Shown here piece by piece: positions 42,150 to 52,502 of a stretch of DNA of 64,000 nt. The stretch's first letter is position 1; every line of letters begins with the position of its first letter. The position numbers were made by a program, and so were the translations under genes. Below the pieces are notes generated by a model. The model searched no databases and was not told where the DNA came from. It saw nothing but the letters and a program-made list of their open reading frames with translations. This DNA comes from Intestinimonas timonensis (GTDB lineage Bacteria > Bacillota > Clostridia > Oscillospirales > Oscillospiraceae): contig NZ_LR130816.1 in assembly GCF_900626145.1 (NCBI RefSeq), forward strand, positions 182,676 through 246,675, given 5' to 3'.

Positions 42150-42752
42150 TTAGCCCTCCCGGTCGAATTCCCCGGCCTTGTGGGGCAGGATGCCGTCCAC
42201 CTCGGCGTGGGGGCGGGGAATGACGTGGACGGAGATGAGCTCTCCCACCTTCTCGGCGGCGGCGGCGCCGGCGTCGGTGGCCGCCTTCACGGCCCCCACG
42301 TCCCCCCGGACCATGACGGTCACCAGACCGCCGCCCACCTGCTCCTTGCCCACCAGCTGGACGTTGGCCGCCTTCACCATGGCGTCGGCCGCCTCGATGG
42401 CCCCCACCAGTCCCTTGGTCTCCACCATACCCAGCGCGTTCGTATTTGCCATTTGATTTCTGCTCCTTTCCTGTTTGGGGGTCTCCCCCTTGTCCGCTGT
42501 CTGCTTGACCGCCCCGCCGCCCTTCACGGCGGCGGCCAGGCTGGTCAGCTCCTCCTTGGCGGGAGCCTTCCGTCCCCGGGCGGAGGAGGTCTTCTTCTCC
42601 TCCCTGGCCGCCCCCTTAGCTGCCTCCGCCGCCTCCCGCAGGAGGTCGGCGGGCGGGTCATACATGGTCCCCTCGGTCTGGACCCGGTCCTGAAGGTCCT
42701 CCCCCGGCTGGGGGACGGGCAGCTCAGGACCCTCCGCGTTTTTTGCTCTCAT
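42150..42752 (-). CDS. eutM: BMC-domain shell protein EutM with 100-residue N-terminal extension
   Basis: The last 100 codons encode a normal hexameric shell protein ([40 protein letters not shown]). Upstream, the same frame stays open for 100 more codons to an ATG at 42752 with AGGAGG 10 bases before it and 1 base after the eutE stop. That part has coding-like third-position bias, is Ala/Lys/Glu-rich and probably disordered apart from a helix [18 protein letters not shown] second ribosome binding site and ATG (42452) lie inside, so both a 200- and a 100-residue product are likely. Confidence 0.82.
   Translation of the reverse strand: MRAKNAEGPELPVPQPGEDLQDRVQTEGTMYDPPADLLREAAEAAKGAAREEKKTSSARGRKAPAKEELTSLAAAVKGGGAVKQTADKGETPKQERSRNQMANTNALGMVETKGLVGAIEAADAMVKAANVQLVGKEQVGGGLVTVMVRGDVGAVKAATDAGAAAAEKVGELISVHVIPRPHAEVDGILPHKAGEFDREG
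42450..42469 (-). promoter_or_regulatory. Internal ribosome binding site and start for canonical EutM
   Basis: Minus strand AAAGGAG, 10 bases, ATG (42452-42450), the first codon of MANTNALGM. It lies in frame within the longer reading frame, so translation could begin at two places. Confidence 0.7.
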
Positions 42753-42753
42753 C

Positions 42754-44235
42754 TCATGTCAGCCTCCTGACGATCTGATCCACCAGCTCCCGGAGAAGGG
42801 CGTCGTCCACCGCCGGGCTCCCGGCGCTCTGCCAGGGGGCGGCGGCAGCGCCGCCCCGCAGCTCCTCCAGCTCCTTCACGCCCCAGGCCACCCGCTTGAT
42901 GTTGATGAGGTCCAGAGGGCCGATGTTGTTGGAGGAGGAGGAGCCGCCCACCGCGCCGCACCCCAGGGTGAGGGCGGGGAAGAGGCAGGTGGTGGCCCCG
43001 ATGCCGCCCAGGGCGGAGGGGGTGTTCACCAGCACCCGGCTGGCGGGGACGGCCTGGGCAAAGCGCTTGACCACGGCCTCGTCCTCGGCGTGGATGGAGA
43101 AGGTGTGGCCCGCCCCCTCCCACTCCAAAATCTCCACGCAGCGCCGGAGGACGGCCTCCTCGTCCTGCTCCACATAATAGGCCAGGATGAGCCCCAGCTT
43201 CTCGCTGGAGTAGGGGTAGCCGGGGCCCACGCCCGTCTCCCGGGCCACCAGCACCCGGGCCGTTGACGGCACCTTGTCCAGTCCGGCCAGCTTGGCCACC
43301 GTCTCCACGCTTTTGCCCACGATGGCCGGGTTCATGGTGCCGTTGGGGCGCAGGATGAACTTGGAGAGTTTTTTGTGCTCCTCGTCGCTGAGGAGGTAGG
43401 CCCCCTGGCGTCTGAGCTCCTCCGACACCGCCCCCTCCATAGCCCGGGTGGTGACGATGGACTGCTCACTGGCGCAGATGGTGCCGTTGTCAAAGGTCTT
43501 GGAGTCCAAAATCCGCTTCACCGCCTGGGCGACGTTGGCGGTGTGGTGGATATAGGCCGGGCCATTGCCCGCCCCCACGCCGATGGCCGGGGTGCCGGAG
43601 GAGTAGGCCGCCTTGACCATGGCGGCGCCTCCCGTGGCCAGAATGAGCCGGGTGTGGTCGTGCTTCATGAGGGCGCTGGTGGCCTCCAGGGTGGGGGTGG
43701 CGATGCAGGCGATGGCACCCTCGGGAGCCCCCGCCTGCCGGGCGGCTTCTGAGACCACCTTCACCGTCTCACCGATGCACTGGATGGCGCTGGGGTGGGG
43801 GGAAAAGATGATGGGGTTGCCCGCCTTCATACAGATCATGGCCTTGTAGATGACGGTGGAGGTGGGGTTGGTGGAGGGCACCAGCCCCGCCACTACCCCA
43901 ACGGACACCCCGATGTCGATGGTCCGCTTCTCCTTGTCCTGGGCCAGGATGCCGTGGGTCTTTTCCTCCTTGATGGCGTCGTAGAGGGTGAGGGCGGCGA
44001 AGCGGTTTTTGATCTCCTTATCCTCCGCCTTGCCGTAGCCCGTCTCCTCCACCGCCAACTGTGCAAGCCGCCGGGCGTGCTGGGCCCCGGCCTGTGAGAT
44101 GGCCGCCGTGATGCGGTCCAGGTCGGCCTGGCTCATGGCCGCCAGGGCCCGCTGGGCCTCTCTGGCCTTGCCCACCAGATCCCGGACCTCCTGGATGGAG
44201 CGCAGGTCCTTGTCCAGCTTCATAGGTTCTGTCAT
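42754..44235 (-). CDS. eutE: Acetaldehyde dehydrogenase (CoA-acylating) EutE
   Basis: 493 residues. Catalytic Cys in [13 protein letters not shown], cofactor region [20 protein letters not shown], and [20 protein letters not shown] near the end. Converts acetaldehyde to acetyl-CoA. The N-terminus lacks the encapsulation helix of E. coli EutE; instead an Ala/Gly-rich linker (about 455-472) leads to the amphipathic helix [17 protein letters not shown] at the very C-terminus. GGGAGG precedes the ATG. Confidence 0.95.
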   Translation of the reverse strand: MTEPMKLDKDLRSIQEVRDLVGKAREAQRALAAMSQADLDRITAAISQAGAQHARRLAQLAVEETGYGKAEDKEIKNRFAALTLYDAIKEEKTHGILAQDKEKRTIDIGVSVGVVAGLVPSTNPTSTVIYKAMICMKAGNPIIFSPHPSAIQCIGETVKVVSEAARQAGAPEGAIACIATPTLEATSALMKHDHTRLILATGGAAMVKAAYSSGTPAIGVGAGNGPAYIHHTANVAQAVKRILDSKTFDNGTICASEQSIVTTRAMEGAVSEELRRQGAYLLSDEEHKKLSKFILRPNGTMNPAIVGKSVETVAKLAGLDKVPSTARVLVARETGVGPGYPYSSEKLGLILAYYVEQDEEAVLRRCVEILEWEGAGHTFSIHAEDEAVVKRFAQAVPASRVLVNTPSALGGIGATTCLFPALTLGCGAVGGSSSSNNIGPLDLINIKRVAWGVKELEELRGGAAAAPWQSAGSPAVDDALLRELVDQIVRRLT

Positions 44236-44237
44236 GT

Positions 44238-44891
44238 TCACACCTCCCTGGGTTGTCCGGACACGTTCAGCACCGCTGCCGCAAAGGCTTCGCACGCGGC
44301 CTTGCAGGCGCTCTGGGTGCCGGTGAGGAGCCCGCCGCCGAAGTTGGTCTCGCTGGGGGGCTCAAAGAGGGCGGCCAGGGTCACATCCGCCGCCTTCATG
44401 GCCTCGTCCAGCCCCACCACCGCCTCCAGGGGCGGGGCAATGAGGTAGGCCAGGGCCTCCCCCTCCCGCACCCCGGCGGTCTTGGAGAGGTAGCTCCCCG
44501 TCCGGGACACGGTGTGGGCGAAGTAGACGATGGAGTCGTCGGCGTTGGCGGAGCGGAAGCCAACCCCGCTCTCGAAAAATTCCACCGCCGCCTTGAGCCC
44601 GCTCTTCACCTCGGAGGGGTTGGGCCCGGCCAGGATGCCGATGACCTCCCCCGCCAGCTTGGTGTTGGCGTTGGCCGCACCGGCGTAAAGGCTCCGGCCA
44701 TACACCACCTCCACGGCGGCGGCCTTGGTGGCCTCATCCAGGGCGCAGTAGGTCACATCGTCGCTGTCGGCGGTGAGGATACCGATGGACCGAAACTCCG
44801 GCCTTAAGCCCAGCTTTTCCGCCAGGGACTCGGACACGTTGGCGATGGTGCGGGTGGCCAGGGCATTACACTTCAAAAGGTCCCCTGTCAT
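44238..44891 (-). CDS. eutL: Microcompartment shell protein EutL (tandem BMC)
   Basis: 217 residues, two circularly permuted BMC domains forming a pseudohexameric trimer with a gated pore. Recognised by [24 protein letters not shown] (in part), [21 protein letters not shown] and [20 protein letters not shown]. Overlaps the eutC stop (ATGA). Confidence 0.94.
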   Translation of the reverse strand: MTGDLLKCNALATRTIANVSESLAEKLGLRPEFRSIGILTADSDDVTYCALDEATKAAAVEVVYGRSLYAGAANANTKLAGEVIGILAGPNPSEVKSGLKAAVEFFESGVGFRSANADDSIVYFAHTVSRTGSYLSKTAGVREGEALAYLIAPPLEAVVGLDEAMKAADVTLAALFEPPSETNFGGGLLTGTQSACKAACEAFAAAVLNVSGQPREV

Positions 44892-45793
44892 GCCCCCACC
44901 CCTCTCGCCAGCTCAATGCCGGAGGCCTTCTTCTCCAGCATGGTCTTGATGAGCTCCGCGATGTGGGCACCCGCCTCCACCGCCGTTGTCCCCTGCCTGT
45001 GGATATTGGAGATGACGGTCCGCTTGGACTCCGGGATGCCGATGTGGGCGCCGTAGGTGAGGTAGGCCGACATGGACTCCGCCGTCACCAGGCCGGGCCG
45101 CTCCCCCACCAGCATGCACACCACCTCCGCTCCGGTGAGCTCGCCGATGTGGTCGGAGGCACCCACCCGGCAGTACTTGACAAAGAGGGTGGGCCCGGCG
45201 TCGATGCCGTAGCTCTTCAGTCCCGCCCGGATGGCCTCCATGCAGTCGGCGGCATTGGCCTCGATGGCGGCGGAGCTGAGGCCGTCCCCCACCACCAGGG
45301 CCACCTTGGGGGCATGACCCAGGGTCTTCTGGATTAGGGCCTGCTGCTCTTCGTCAAAGCGGCGTCCCTTGTCGGGCCGGGTCAGGTACTCGTCCTTATC
45401 TTTGCACAGGGTGTGGAGAGGGACATAGCCCTGGGCCTTCACAAATTCGTCGCTCACGTGGGAGAAGACGGAGTCCTGGGCGGCGGCGTGGTCGCACCGC
45501 ATGCGGAGCATGGTCTCAGTTTTATACCGGGCGCCCGCCCGGCCCATGCCCAGCCGGGCGGGAGTCTTGGCCTTCAGCTCCAGGAAGGCGGGTCCATTTT
45601 TCGGGTTTTGGACCAGGTAGAGCCGCCGCAGGTCCACCCCGGCGATGTCGGAGAGCTCCCCGCCCCCGGCTGCCGGACCGGGCTCCATGGGGTGGTAATC
45701 GGCCCCCTTCACCTGGGGGGTGGGGGCTTGACCCATCAGGTCGGCCACCATCCGCTCCACCAGGGCCCGCAATTCTTTTTCATTAACAGCCAC
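44888..45793 (-). CDS. eutC: Ethanolamine ammonia-lyase small subunit EutC
   Basis: 301 residues. Begins with an encapsulation-type amphipathic helix ([18 protein letters not shown]) and a Pro-rich linker, then the B12-binding core: [14 protein letters not shown] region here reads [16 protein letters not shown], followed by [16 protein letters not shown] and [20 protein letters not shown]. Completes adenosylcobalamin binding with EutB. GTG start, GGAGGG 9 bases upstream. Confidence 0.95.
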   Translation of the reverse strand: MAVNEKELRALVERMVADLMGQAPTPQVKGADYHPMEPGPAAGGGELSDIAGVDLRRLYLVQNPKNGPAFLELKAKTPARLGMGRAGARYKTETMLRMRCDHAAAQDSVFSHVSDEFVKAQGYVPLHTLCKDKDEYLTRPDKGRRFDEEQQALIQKTLGHAPKVALVVGDGLSSAAIEANAADCMEAIRAGLKSYGIDAGPTLFVKYCRVGASDHIGELTGAEVVCMLVGERPGLVTAESMSAYLTYGAHIGIPESKRTVISNIHRQGTTAVEAGAHIAELIKTMLEKKASGIELARGVGA

Positions 45794-45811
45794 AGCGTTT
45801 CACCCTCCTTG

Positions 45812-47176
45812 TTATGCCAGCAGCACCGAGCCGTCCCCCGCCAGGGGGGTGAGCTTTCCGTTCTCCACAAAGCCCATCTTCTCCAGCCAATCCTGGAAGG
45901 GCTTGATGGCGGTGAGGCCGAAGAGCTCCCGCAGGGCGGCGGTCTCGTGGTAGCCGGTGGTCTGGTAGTTGAGCATTACGTCGTCGCCGTGGGGGATGCC
46001 CATAAAGTAGTTGCACCCGGCGGCGGTGAGGAGGACGGCCAGGTCCTCGATGTCGTTCTGGTCGGCCTTCATGTGGTTGGTGTAGCAGGCGTCGCAGCCC
46101 ATGGGGATGCCGGTGAGCTTGCCCATGAAGTGGTCCTCCAGCCCCGCCCGGATGACCTGCTTGGAGTTGTAGAGGTACTCCGGGCCGATGAAGCCCACCA
46201 CGGTGTTGACCAGGAAGGGCTCAAAGTGCCGGGCAAAGCCGTAGCACCGGGCCTCCATGGTCACCTGGTCCCAGCCGTTGTGGGCCTCGCTGGAGAGTTC
46301 GGAGCCCTGGCCGGTCTCGAAGTAGAGGACGTTGGGGCCGGTGGCGGTGCCCTCCTTCAGGGCCAGGGCCCGGGCCTCGGCGATTGTGTCGGCGCTGAAG
46401 CCGAAGGCCTCGTTGCCCTTCTGGCTCCCGGCGATGGACTGGAAGATGAGGTCGGTGGGCGCACCCCGGCGGATGCACTCCATCTGAGTGGTGACGTGGG
46501 CCAGCACGCAGGTCTGGGTGGGGATGGCCCAGCGCTCCTTCACCTCCTGGAACCGCTCCAGCACCCGGGTGACGCTCTCCACCGAGTCGTCCACCGGGTT
46601 GAGGCCCAGCACCGCGTCGCCCACTCCGAAGGTGAGGCCCTCCAGCAATGAGGCCAGGATGCCGTCGGGGTCGTCGGTGGGGTGGTTGGGCTGGAGCCGG
46701 GCCGACAGGGTCCCCGGCTCCCCGATGGTGGTGTTGCAGGTGGCGGTGACCCGCAGCTTCTTGGCAGCGTAGATGAGATCCAGGTTGCTCATGAGCTTGG
46801 CCACCGCCGCCACCATCTCGCTGGAGAGGCCGTGGGAGAGCCGCCGGATGGCAGCCCCGTCGTTCTTTTCGTCCAGCAGCCACTCCCGCAGCTCCCCCAC
46901 CGTCCAGTTCCGGATCTTTGCAAAAATCTTCTCGTTGATGCCGTCCTGGATGATGCGGGTCACCTCATCCTGTTCATAGGGGACAGCAGGCTCGTTCCGC
47001 AGGTCGGCCATGGTGAGGTTGGAGAGCACCACCTTGGCCGCCACCCGCTCCTCGGCGTTTTCGGCGGCGATGCCCGCCAGACGGTCCCCCGACTTTTCCT
47101 CGTTGGCCTTGGCCATGACCTCCCGGATGGTATGGAAGTCATAGACATTACCCAGCAGCTTGGTTTTTAAGATCAT
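45812..47176 (-). CDS. eutB: Ethanolamine ammonia-lyase large subunit EutB
   Basis: 454 residues, the catalytic TIM barrel that splits ethanolamine into acetaldehyde and ammonia. Diagnostic blocks: [57 protein letters not shown] and [16 protein letters not shown]. Start at MILKTK (47176), ATGA-overlapping the eutA stop with GAGGAGGG upstream; the long open frame before it is shadow sequence of eutA. Confidence 0.97.
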   Translation of the reverse strand: MILKTKLLGNVYDFHTIREVMAKANEEKSGDRLAGIAAENAEERVAAKVVLSNLTMADLRNEPAVPYEQDEVTRIIQDGINEKIFAKIRNWTVGELREWLLDEKNDGAAIRRLSHGLSSEMVAAVAKLMSNLDLIYAAKKLRVTATCNTTIGEPGTLSARLQPNHPTDDPDGILASLLEGLTFGVGDAVLGLNPVDDSVESVTRVLERFQEVKERWAIPTQTCVLAHVTTQMECIRRGAPTDLIFQSIAGSQKGNEAFGFSADTIAEARALALKEGTATGPNVLYFETGQGSELSSEAHNGWDQVTMEARCYGFARHFEPFLVNTVVGFIGPEYLYNSKQVIRAGLEDHFMGKLTGIPMGCDACYTNHMKADQNDIEDLAVLLTAAGCNYFMGIPHGDDVMLNYQTTGYHETAALRELFGLTAIKPFQDWLEKMGFVENGKLTPLAGDGSVLLA

Positions 47177-48555
47177 AAGTCCCTCCTCTCCCGGCGTTCC
47201 CCGCCGGGCACACTGTTTGAAAAGGCCAGGGTCTTGACCACCACCGGCAGCACACTGCCCCCGGCCACGGGGGCGCCGATGTCCAGATAGTCCCCCTCCC
47301 GGACGCTCACGCCGTCCAGGCACAGCAGGGGGCTGCCCCCCATAGCCTGGCCCAGGACCTTGGCCATGTCCCGCTCCACCACCACCACGGGGAAATACCC
47401 CGCCGTATAGAGGGGCTCCAGCCCCGCCCGCAGGCCCCGGGCCAGCTCGGCCACCCGCCGGTAGGGCGGAGACACCTCGCCGGTGAGGGCCAGAGCCACC
47501 TGGCTCAGCCCTTCCTGGTCGGCATACCGTGAGAGTTTTTTCTCCACCACCGCCGCCAGGGTCTCGGCGTCCCCCGCCTCCTCCCCTTGAGTGAGCCGGA
47601 GGACGGGGAGGTTTTTCAGGGGGAAGGCCACCTCCCTGCAGTGGATGGTGGAGCCGGAGACCTCCACCGAGTGGGCGCCCGCCCCCACCACCGTGGCCCG
47701 GATGGTCTCGGCGCCCCGGACCAGGGTATAGCCCGCTCCCTCCAGCCGCCGCCGGAGGGCGGGGCCCAGCAGGGGGCCGATATCCCCAAAGGCCCGCCAA
47801 TCTGACGGCGGTTCCCACATGCAGTCGGCTACGCCGCCTGAGAAGGAGAGGACCTTTACATCTTTGGGAACGGCTTTTTCCAAGACCTCTGTCATGGCGT
47901 CGATAAGGGGCGCCAGGTCGGCGGCCTCCACCCGCTGCCCCAGGGCCAGCAACAGACCGGACCAGGGTGCCAGCACCGGGGAGCGGTAGACCACCCGGCC
48001 CTCCCGGTCCAGCTTGAGGAGCCGTCCGCCGATGTCCAGGCAGTCGGTGTCCAGCAGAGCGCCGTTATCGTAGATGGCCAGGTTGGATGTGCCGCCGCCG
48101 ATATCCAAGTGTAATACCTTGCACCGATGCTCCTTGGAGTATTCATCCGCCCCAGCTCCACGGGCGGCCAGGATGGACTCCAGGTCGGGTCCGGCGGTGG
48201 CTACCACGAAGTCCCCGGCAAATTCTGAGAGGGCGGAGAGGACTGCCCGGGCGTTCTCCTTCCGGGCGGTCTCCCCGGTGATGATGACTGCCCCTGTCTC
48301 CACCTCCTCCCGGCGGAGCCCCGCCTTTTGGTACTCCGACCCCACGATGGCCCGGACACCATCGGCGTCGATGACGGTGTCCGAGAGGAGAGGGGTGAAG
48401 TGGATGGCGCTGCGGTAGACGATCTCCCGCTCCGTGATGGCCACCCGTGGCACCGTGAAGGGGCTGGCCCGGTTCTCCAGGGTCAGGTGGGAGATCACCA
48501 GTTGAGTCGTGCTGGTACCAATATCGATACCCACCGATTTCAGGGTCTCCCTCAC
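47173..48555 (-). CDS. eutA: Ethanolamine ammonia-lyase reactivase EutA
   Basis: 460 residues with an actin-like ATPase fold: [36 protein letters not shown] and [12 protein letters not shown]. Removes damaged cobalamin from EutBC. GTG start overlaps the eutG stop by four bases (GTGA). Confidence 0.94.
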   Translation of the reverse strand: MRETLKSVGIDIGTSTTQLVISHLTLENRASPFTVPRVAITEREIVYRSAIHFTPLLSDTVIDADGVRAIVGSEYQKAGLRREEVETGAVIITGETARKENARAVLSALSEFAGDFVVATAGPDLESILAARGAGADEYSKEHRCKVLHLDIGGGTSNLAIYDNGALLDTDCLDIGGRLLKLDREGRVVYRSPVLAPWSGLLLALGQRVEAADLAPLIDAMTEVLEKAVPKDVKVLSFSGGVADCMWEPPSDWRAFGDIGPLLGPALRRRLEGAGYTLVRGAETIRATVVGAGAHSVEVSGSTIHCREVAFPLKNLPVLRLTQGEEAGDAETLAAVVEKKLSRYADQEGLSQVALALTGEVSPPYRRVAELARGLRAGLEPLYTAGYFPVVVVERDMAKVLGQAMGGSPLLCLDGVSVREGDYLDIGAPVAGGSVLPVVVKTLAFSNSVPGGERRERRDL

Positions 48556-49628
48556 GGCCGTCCCCCCAGTCCTCCGGCCCGGGCGAGCAGGTCCTTGACC
48601 TCCGCCGCCGTCAGGGGGATGGGATTGGCCGCCATGCAGCCGTCGGCCAGGGCGGCGGCGGCCAGGTCGTCCAGGGCGGCCTTCAGTTCCTCCGGCTCCA
48701 CCGGCAGCCGGTCGTGGAGGTCCAGGGCTGCCCGCAGCCGGGCCAGGGCGGCGGACAGGGCCCTGGGGGTGCCCGCCAGACCGCAGGCCTTGGCCAAGGC
48801 AGCGTATCGGGCCGCCGCACGGCGGTCCCCGGCGTTGCGGAGGACCACAGAGGGCAGCAGCACGGCGTTGAGCCGTCCATGGGGCAGGTGGAACCGTCCG
48901 CCCAGGGCGTGGGCCATGGCGTGGCAGACCCCCAGCCCGGCGGCGTTGAAGGCCATGCCCGCCATGCAGGAGGCGAGGAGCATATCCCCCTTGGCCCCCA
49001 GGTCCCCGGCAAAGGCGGCGGGCAGCCGGGCGTAGGCCAGGGCGAAGGCACGCTCGGCCAGGGCATCGGAGAAGGGACTGCTCCCCTTTGCCACAAAGCC
49101 TTCAGCTGCGTGGGTGAGGACGTCCATGCCGGTATCGGCGGTGACCTTAGGCGGAACGCCCTCCAGGAGGGTGGGATCCAGGATGGCCGTCTCCGGCAAA
49201 AGCCCCTCTTCCACCAGGGGGTATTTGACGCCCCGCTCGGTGTCGGTGAGGACGGCGAAGGAGGTCACCTCGCTGCCGGTGCCCGCCGTGGTGGGGATGC
49301 ACCACAGGGGCGGCCTGCGTTTGGAGAACCAGCACATGGCCTTGGCGCAGTCCATGGGGGAGCCGCCGCCGAAGGCCACCACCACATCGGGCCCAAAACC
49401 CTCCAGGACGGCCACCCCCTCCGCCACCAGCTTCAAAGAGGGGTCGGGTTCCACCTTATCAAAGACCTCCACCGGCCCGGTGAGCCGCTCCGCTGCCCGC
49501 TTGACAAGGCCGGAGGAGGAGAGAAAGCCGTCGGTGACCAGCAGCACCCGCTTCCCTACCAGCTGTTCCAGGGCGGCCAGAGCCCCCGGCCCAAACCAGA
49601 TCTCCGGCCTGATCGCAAATCGTTCCAT
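48552..49628 (-). CDS. eutG: Iron-containing alcohol dehydrogenase EutG
   Basis: 358 residues, first gene of the operon. NAD site [33 protein letters not shown], and metal ligands in [10 protein letters not shown] and [19 protein letters not shown]. Reduces acetaldehyde to ethanol, which regenerates NAD+ inside the compartment. Start at MERFAI with AGAGGACGG upstream; the frame extends into the intergenic terminators. No obvious encapsulation helix. Confidence 0.92.
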   Translation of the reverse strand: MERFAIRPEIWFGPGALAALEQLVGKRVLLVTDGFLSSSGLVKRAAERLTGPVEVFDKVEPDPSLKLVAEGVAVLEGFGPDVVVAFGGGSPMDCAKAMCWFSKRRPPLWCIPTTAGTGSEVTSFAVLTDTERGVKYPLVEEGLLPETAILDPTLLEGVPPKVTADTGMDVLTHAAEGFVAKGSSPFSDALAERAFALAYARLPAAFAGDLGAKGDMLLASCMAGMAFNAAGLGVCHAMAHALGGRFHLPHGRLNAVLLPSVVLRNAGDRRAAARYAALAKACGLAGTPRALSAALARLRAALDLHDRLPVEPEELKAALDDLAAAALADGCMAANPIPLTAAEVKDLLARAGGLGGRP

Positions 49629-49677
49629 ACCCGTCCTCTTTTCTTGCCTTGATGGGGTTAGTATGGCAAAAGAAAGC

Positions 49678-49711
49678 AAAAATATAGGCCCCGGACAAAA
49701 AATCCGGGACC
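49678..49711 (-). terminator. Second terminator-like hairpin upstream of eutG
   Basis: Minus strand GGTCCCGGA / TCCGGGGCC (one G-U pair) followed by TATATTTTTGCTTTCTTTT. It is the second of two hairpins in the 140-base phoR-eutG gap. Confidence 0.65.
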
Positions 49712-49716
49712 AACAT

Positions 49717-49755
49717 AAAAAAGACCCCATGGGAATCGTTCATTCCCACGGAGTC
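49717..49755 (-). terminator. Terminator after phoR
   Basis: Minus strand GACTCCGTGGGAAT / ATTCCCATGGGGTC, 5-base loop, then six T. Confidence 0.82.
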
Positions 49756-49768
49756 TGCCTCTTTGGAT

Positions 49769-51052
49769 TTAATGGGCCGCCTTGGTATTCTCCTCGGCAG
49801 GGCGGAAGGTCATGGTGAAGGTGCTCCCCTTGCCGGGGGCGCTCACCAGGGAGATGGTGCCGCCGTAGAGGAGGACGATGTGCTTGACGATGGCCAGACC
49901 CAGACCGGTGCCGCCGTTCTTGCGGGTACGGCCCTTGTCCACCCGATAGAACCGCTCAAAGACCCGCTCCTGGCTCTCCTTGGGGATGCCGATGCCGGTG
50001 TCCTTGACCACAATGTCCACCTTGTCCGCCTCCCGCTTCACGGTGACGTCCACCTGACCGCCGGGCTCGTTGTACTTGATGCCGTTCTCCATCAGGTTGG
50101 TGAGGAGCTCCCGGAGCCGGCTGGGGGCCATGGCCACCTGGGCGTCGTCGCCGGAGATGTTCACGGTGACCTTGCCGTCCTGAGCCGCCTGCTCCAGGGC
50201 GGTCCTGCACTCCTCCGCGACGGCCAGCACGTCGGCCCGGTCATCGGGCTGGGGCATGACCACCGACTCCAGCTCGGAGATCTTGAGCACGTCGTTGATA
50301 AGCTCGATGAGCCGGTCCACCTCTACGCCAATCATGGAGATGAAGCGCTTCTGGTCCTCCGGGTCCTTCACCATGCCGGAGTTCATCATGTCGGTGAAGC
50401 CCTTGATGCTGGTAAGGGGGGTCTTGAGCTCATGGGAGACGTTGGCGGCAAATTCACTGCGGACGGTCTGGAGCTTCTCACCCTCCTGCTCCAGGGCCTC
50501 CTCCTTCTCCTCCAGGGGCTGGGCCGTCTTTTGGGCCAGCTTTCGGGCCAGGAGCAGGATGAGGACCAGGGCCACCGCAGCGGCCACCAGGAAGCCCACC
50601 AGGCCCTGGAAGAAGAGGGCGTTGATGGAGGAGATGGGCATGGAGATGCGGCCGATGTTGCCGTCGGTGAACTGCTTGGCCTCGTAGAGCAGGGTCTCGC
50701 CGGTGGTCTCGCTCTTCCGCTCGGCCTCGCCCCAGCCGGTCTCCAGGGCGGAGATGATCTCGGGCCGGTCGGCGTGGTTTTCGGTGACCTCACCGTAGGT
50801 GTCGGAGAGGACGGTGCCGTCGGGGGCGATGATGGTGAGACGCTTGTCGGGAGCGGCCTCCTGGAGCTGCGCGGCCCACTCCTCAGGCGCGGTATAGTAG
50901 CTCTGGGCATCCATCAGGTCCAGCAGCTCCACCAGGGTCTGCCGGGCCGCAGAGATCTCCCGGTCCCGGTAGGCCCACACTCCAAAGAGGCTGGAGAGGG
51001 CGATGCCCAGGGCCGCAATGAGGAAAAAATAAGTAGTCAGACGTTTTTTCAT
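49769..51052 (-). CDS. phoR: Phosphate-regulon sensor histidine kinase PhoR
   Basis: 427 residues: two membrane helices (about 7-27 and 165-190) bracketing an extracellular domain, then dimerisation domain SEFAANVSHELKTPLTSIKGF with the phospho-His, N box NLMENGIKYNE, G1 DTGIGIPKE, G2 GGTGLGLAIVKHI. Identity as PhoR comes from its place after phoU and phoB. Operon end. Confidence 0.92.
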   Translation of the reverse strand: MKKRLTTYFFLIAALGIALSSLFGVWAYRDREISAARQTLVELLDLMDAQSYYTAPEEWAAQLQEAAPDKRLTIIAPDGTVLSDTYGEVTENHADRPEIISALETGWGEAERKSETTGETLLYEAKQFTDGNIGRISMPISSINALFFQGLVGFLVAAAVALVLILLLARKLAQKTAQPLEEKEEALEQEGEKLQTVRSEFAANVSHELKTPLTSIKGFTDMMNSGMVKDPEDQKRFISMIGVEVDRLIELINDVLKISELESVVMPQPDDRADVLAVAEECRTALEQAAQDGKVTVNISGDDAQVAMAPSRLRELLTNLMENGIKYNEPGGQVDVTVKREADKVDIVVKDTGIGIPKESQERVFERFYRVDKGRTRKNGGTGLGLAIVKHIVLLYGGTISLVSAPGKGSTFTMTFRPAEENTKAAH

Positions 51053-51082
51053 GAAAACCTTCCTCCAAAATCGAGGGGCGGG

Positions 51083-51751
51083 TCAGACCATTTTGTAGCC
51101 TACGCCCCGCACCGTCTGGATATAGCCCTCCCCCAGCTTCTGGCGGAGGGTCTTTACATGCATGTCCACTGTGCGGGTCTCGCCGGCAAAGTCGTAGTCC
51201 CACACCGCCTGGAGGATGTCGTCTCGTGTGAGCACCATGCCCCGGTGGGCGCACAGCAGCCGTAGCAGCTCAAATTCCTTATAGGTGAGCTCCACCAGCT
51301 GTCCGTTCTTCCGCACCTCTCTGGCGGCCGGATCAATCTCCAGGTCGCCGCAGGTGAGCACGCTCTCCGCTTTGGGGCGGCCGGCCCTGCGCAGCAGGGC
51401 CTTCACCCTGGCCTGGAGCTCCATGATGCCGAAGGGCTTGACCACATAGTCGTCCGCCCCCGTCTCCAGACCCTTTACCTTGTCCATCTCGGAGGTGCGG
51501 GCGGTGAGCATGAGCACCGGCGTATCCTCCAGCCGGGCGTCGGTGCGGACACGCCGGAGGATCTCCAGCCCGTCCATACCCGGCAACATGACGTCCAGAA
51601 TGAAGAGAGAGGGCTTGTAGTCCCCGCCCTTTTCAAAGTACTCCTCTCCGGACTCGAAGCAGGCCACCTCGTAGCCCACGGAATGGAAATAATAGCGCAG
51701 CATCTCGCGGATGTTCTCATCGTCTTCGATGATCACGATGGTCTCCGCCAT
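51083..51751 (-). CDS. phoB: Phosphate-regulon response regulator PhoB/PhoP
   Basis: 222 residues of OmpR type: receiver with acidic pocket IIEDDENI, phospho-Asp in LFILDVMLPGMDG and KPFGIMELQARV; winged helix with YKEFELLRLLCAHRGMVLTRD and TRTVDMHVKTLRQKLG. Activates the pst operon through Pho boxes. About 110 bases after phoU. Confidence 0.93.
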   Translation of the reverse strand: MAETIVIIEDDENIREMLRYYFHSVGYEVACFESGEEYFEKGGDYKPSLFILDVMLPGMDGLEILRRVRTDARLEDTPVLMLTARTSEMDKVKGLETGADDYVVKPFGIMELQARVKALLRRAGRPKAESVLTCGDLEIDPAAREVRKNGQLVELTYKEFELLRLLCAHRGMVLTRDDILQAVWDYDFAGETRTVDMHVKTLRQKLGEGYIQTVRGVGYKMV

Positions 51752-51862
51752 GGGGACACCCTCCTGTCGTACTGATGGTGCGGCCTCTCGCCGCCCGGGC
51801 CCTCATTGTCCAGTCTCAGCATACCACCTGAGCACCGGTCTTGCAAGCCCATCCGGTCGGCC

Positions 51863-52501
51863 TTACAGCTCGCCGGTGACACAGAAGATGGCCCACTGGG
51901 CGATGTTGACCGCGTGGTCGGCCACGCGCTCCAGGTACTTGGCGATGATGATGAAGTCAATGGAGCTGTCGGCCTCGTCCTTGTTCTCGGCCACCTCCTC
52001 GATGAGCTCGCTCTTGATCTGCTGGAAGAGCTCATCCACCTCGTCGTCCAGATTGATGACGGCATGGGCAGTCTCCACGTCCCGGCCGGTATAGGCGCCA
52101 ATGGCCTGCCGGAGCATGAGCCCCGCCTTGCAGGACATGACGCCGATGTCCTGGGGCACCTTTACGTTGCCCTGCTTGGAGAGGAGGATGGAGATCTCGG
52201 CGATGTTGGCGCACTGGTCGCCGATGCGCTGGAGGTCGGTGACCATCTTCATGGCCGCCGAGATGGCCCGCAGGTCCCGGGCCACCGGCTGCTGCCGCAG
52301 CAGGAGCTGGAGGCAGCGGTTCTCGATGTCCCGCTCCATCTGGTCCATGGAGGAGGTCATGTCGATGGCCGCCTTGGCGGTGGACTCGTCATCACTGGAG
52401 AGGCTCTCGGTGACCACGTCGATGGCGTCCTGGGCCACCCGGGCCATGACGGTGAGGGATTCATTGAGCTCCAGGAGCTCCGCGTCAAAGGTCTTTCTCA
52501 T
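51863..52501 (-). CDS. phoU: Phosphate transport regulator PhoU
   Basis: 212 residues, two three-helix bundles with metal-binding repeats DLQRIGDQCANIAEI and KYLERVADHAVNIAQW. Links the Pst transporter to PhoR. Start at MRKTFDAEL with GGGAGG upstream; one base separates it from pstB. Confidence 0.95.
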   Translation of the reverse strand: MRKTFDAELLELNESLTVMARVAQDAIDVVTESLSSDDESTAKAAIDMTSSMDQMERDIENRCLQLLLRQQPVARDLRAISAAMKMVTDLQRIGDQCANIAEISILLSKQGNVKVPQDIGVMSCKAGLMLRQAIGAYTGRDVETAHAVINLDDEVDELFQQIKSELIEEVAENKDEADSSIDFIIIAKYLERVADHAVNIAQWAIFCVTGEL

Positions 52502-52502
52502 A

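Noticed and set aside
47177-47818. N-terminal extension of EutB by about 214 codons
   Set aside because: The open frame is the shadow of eutA, is Gly/Pro/Arg-rich, and a strong ribosome binding site precedes the normal EutB start at 47176.
49629-49760. ANTAR (EutV) antitermination target in front of eutG
   Set aside because: Two hairpins exist, but they lack the paired small stems with AGNNG-type loops, and no EutV/EutW gene is in the window.
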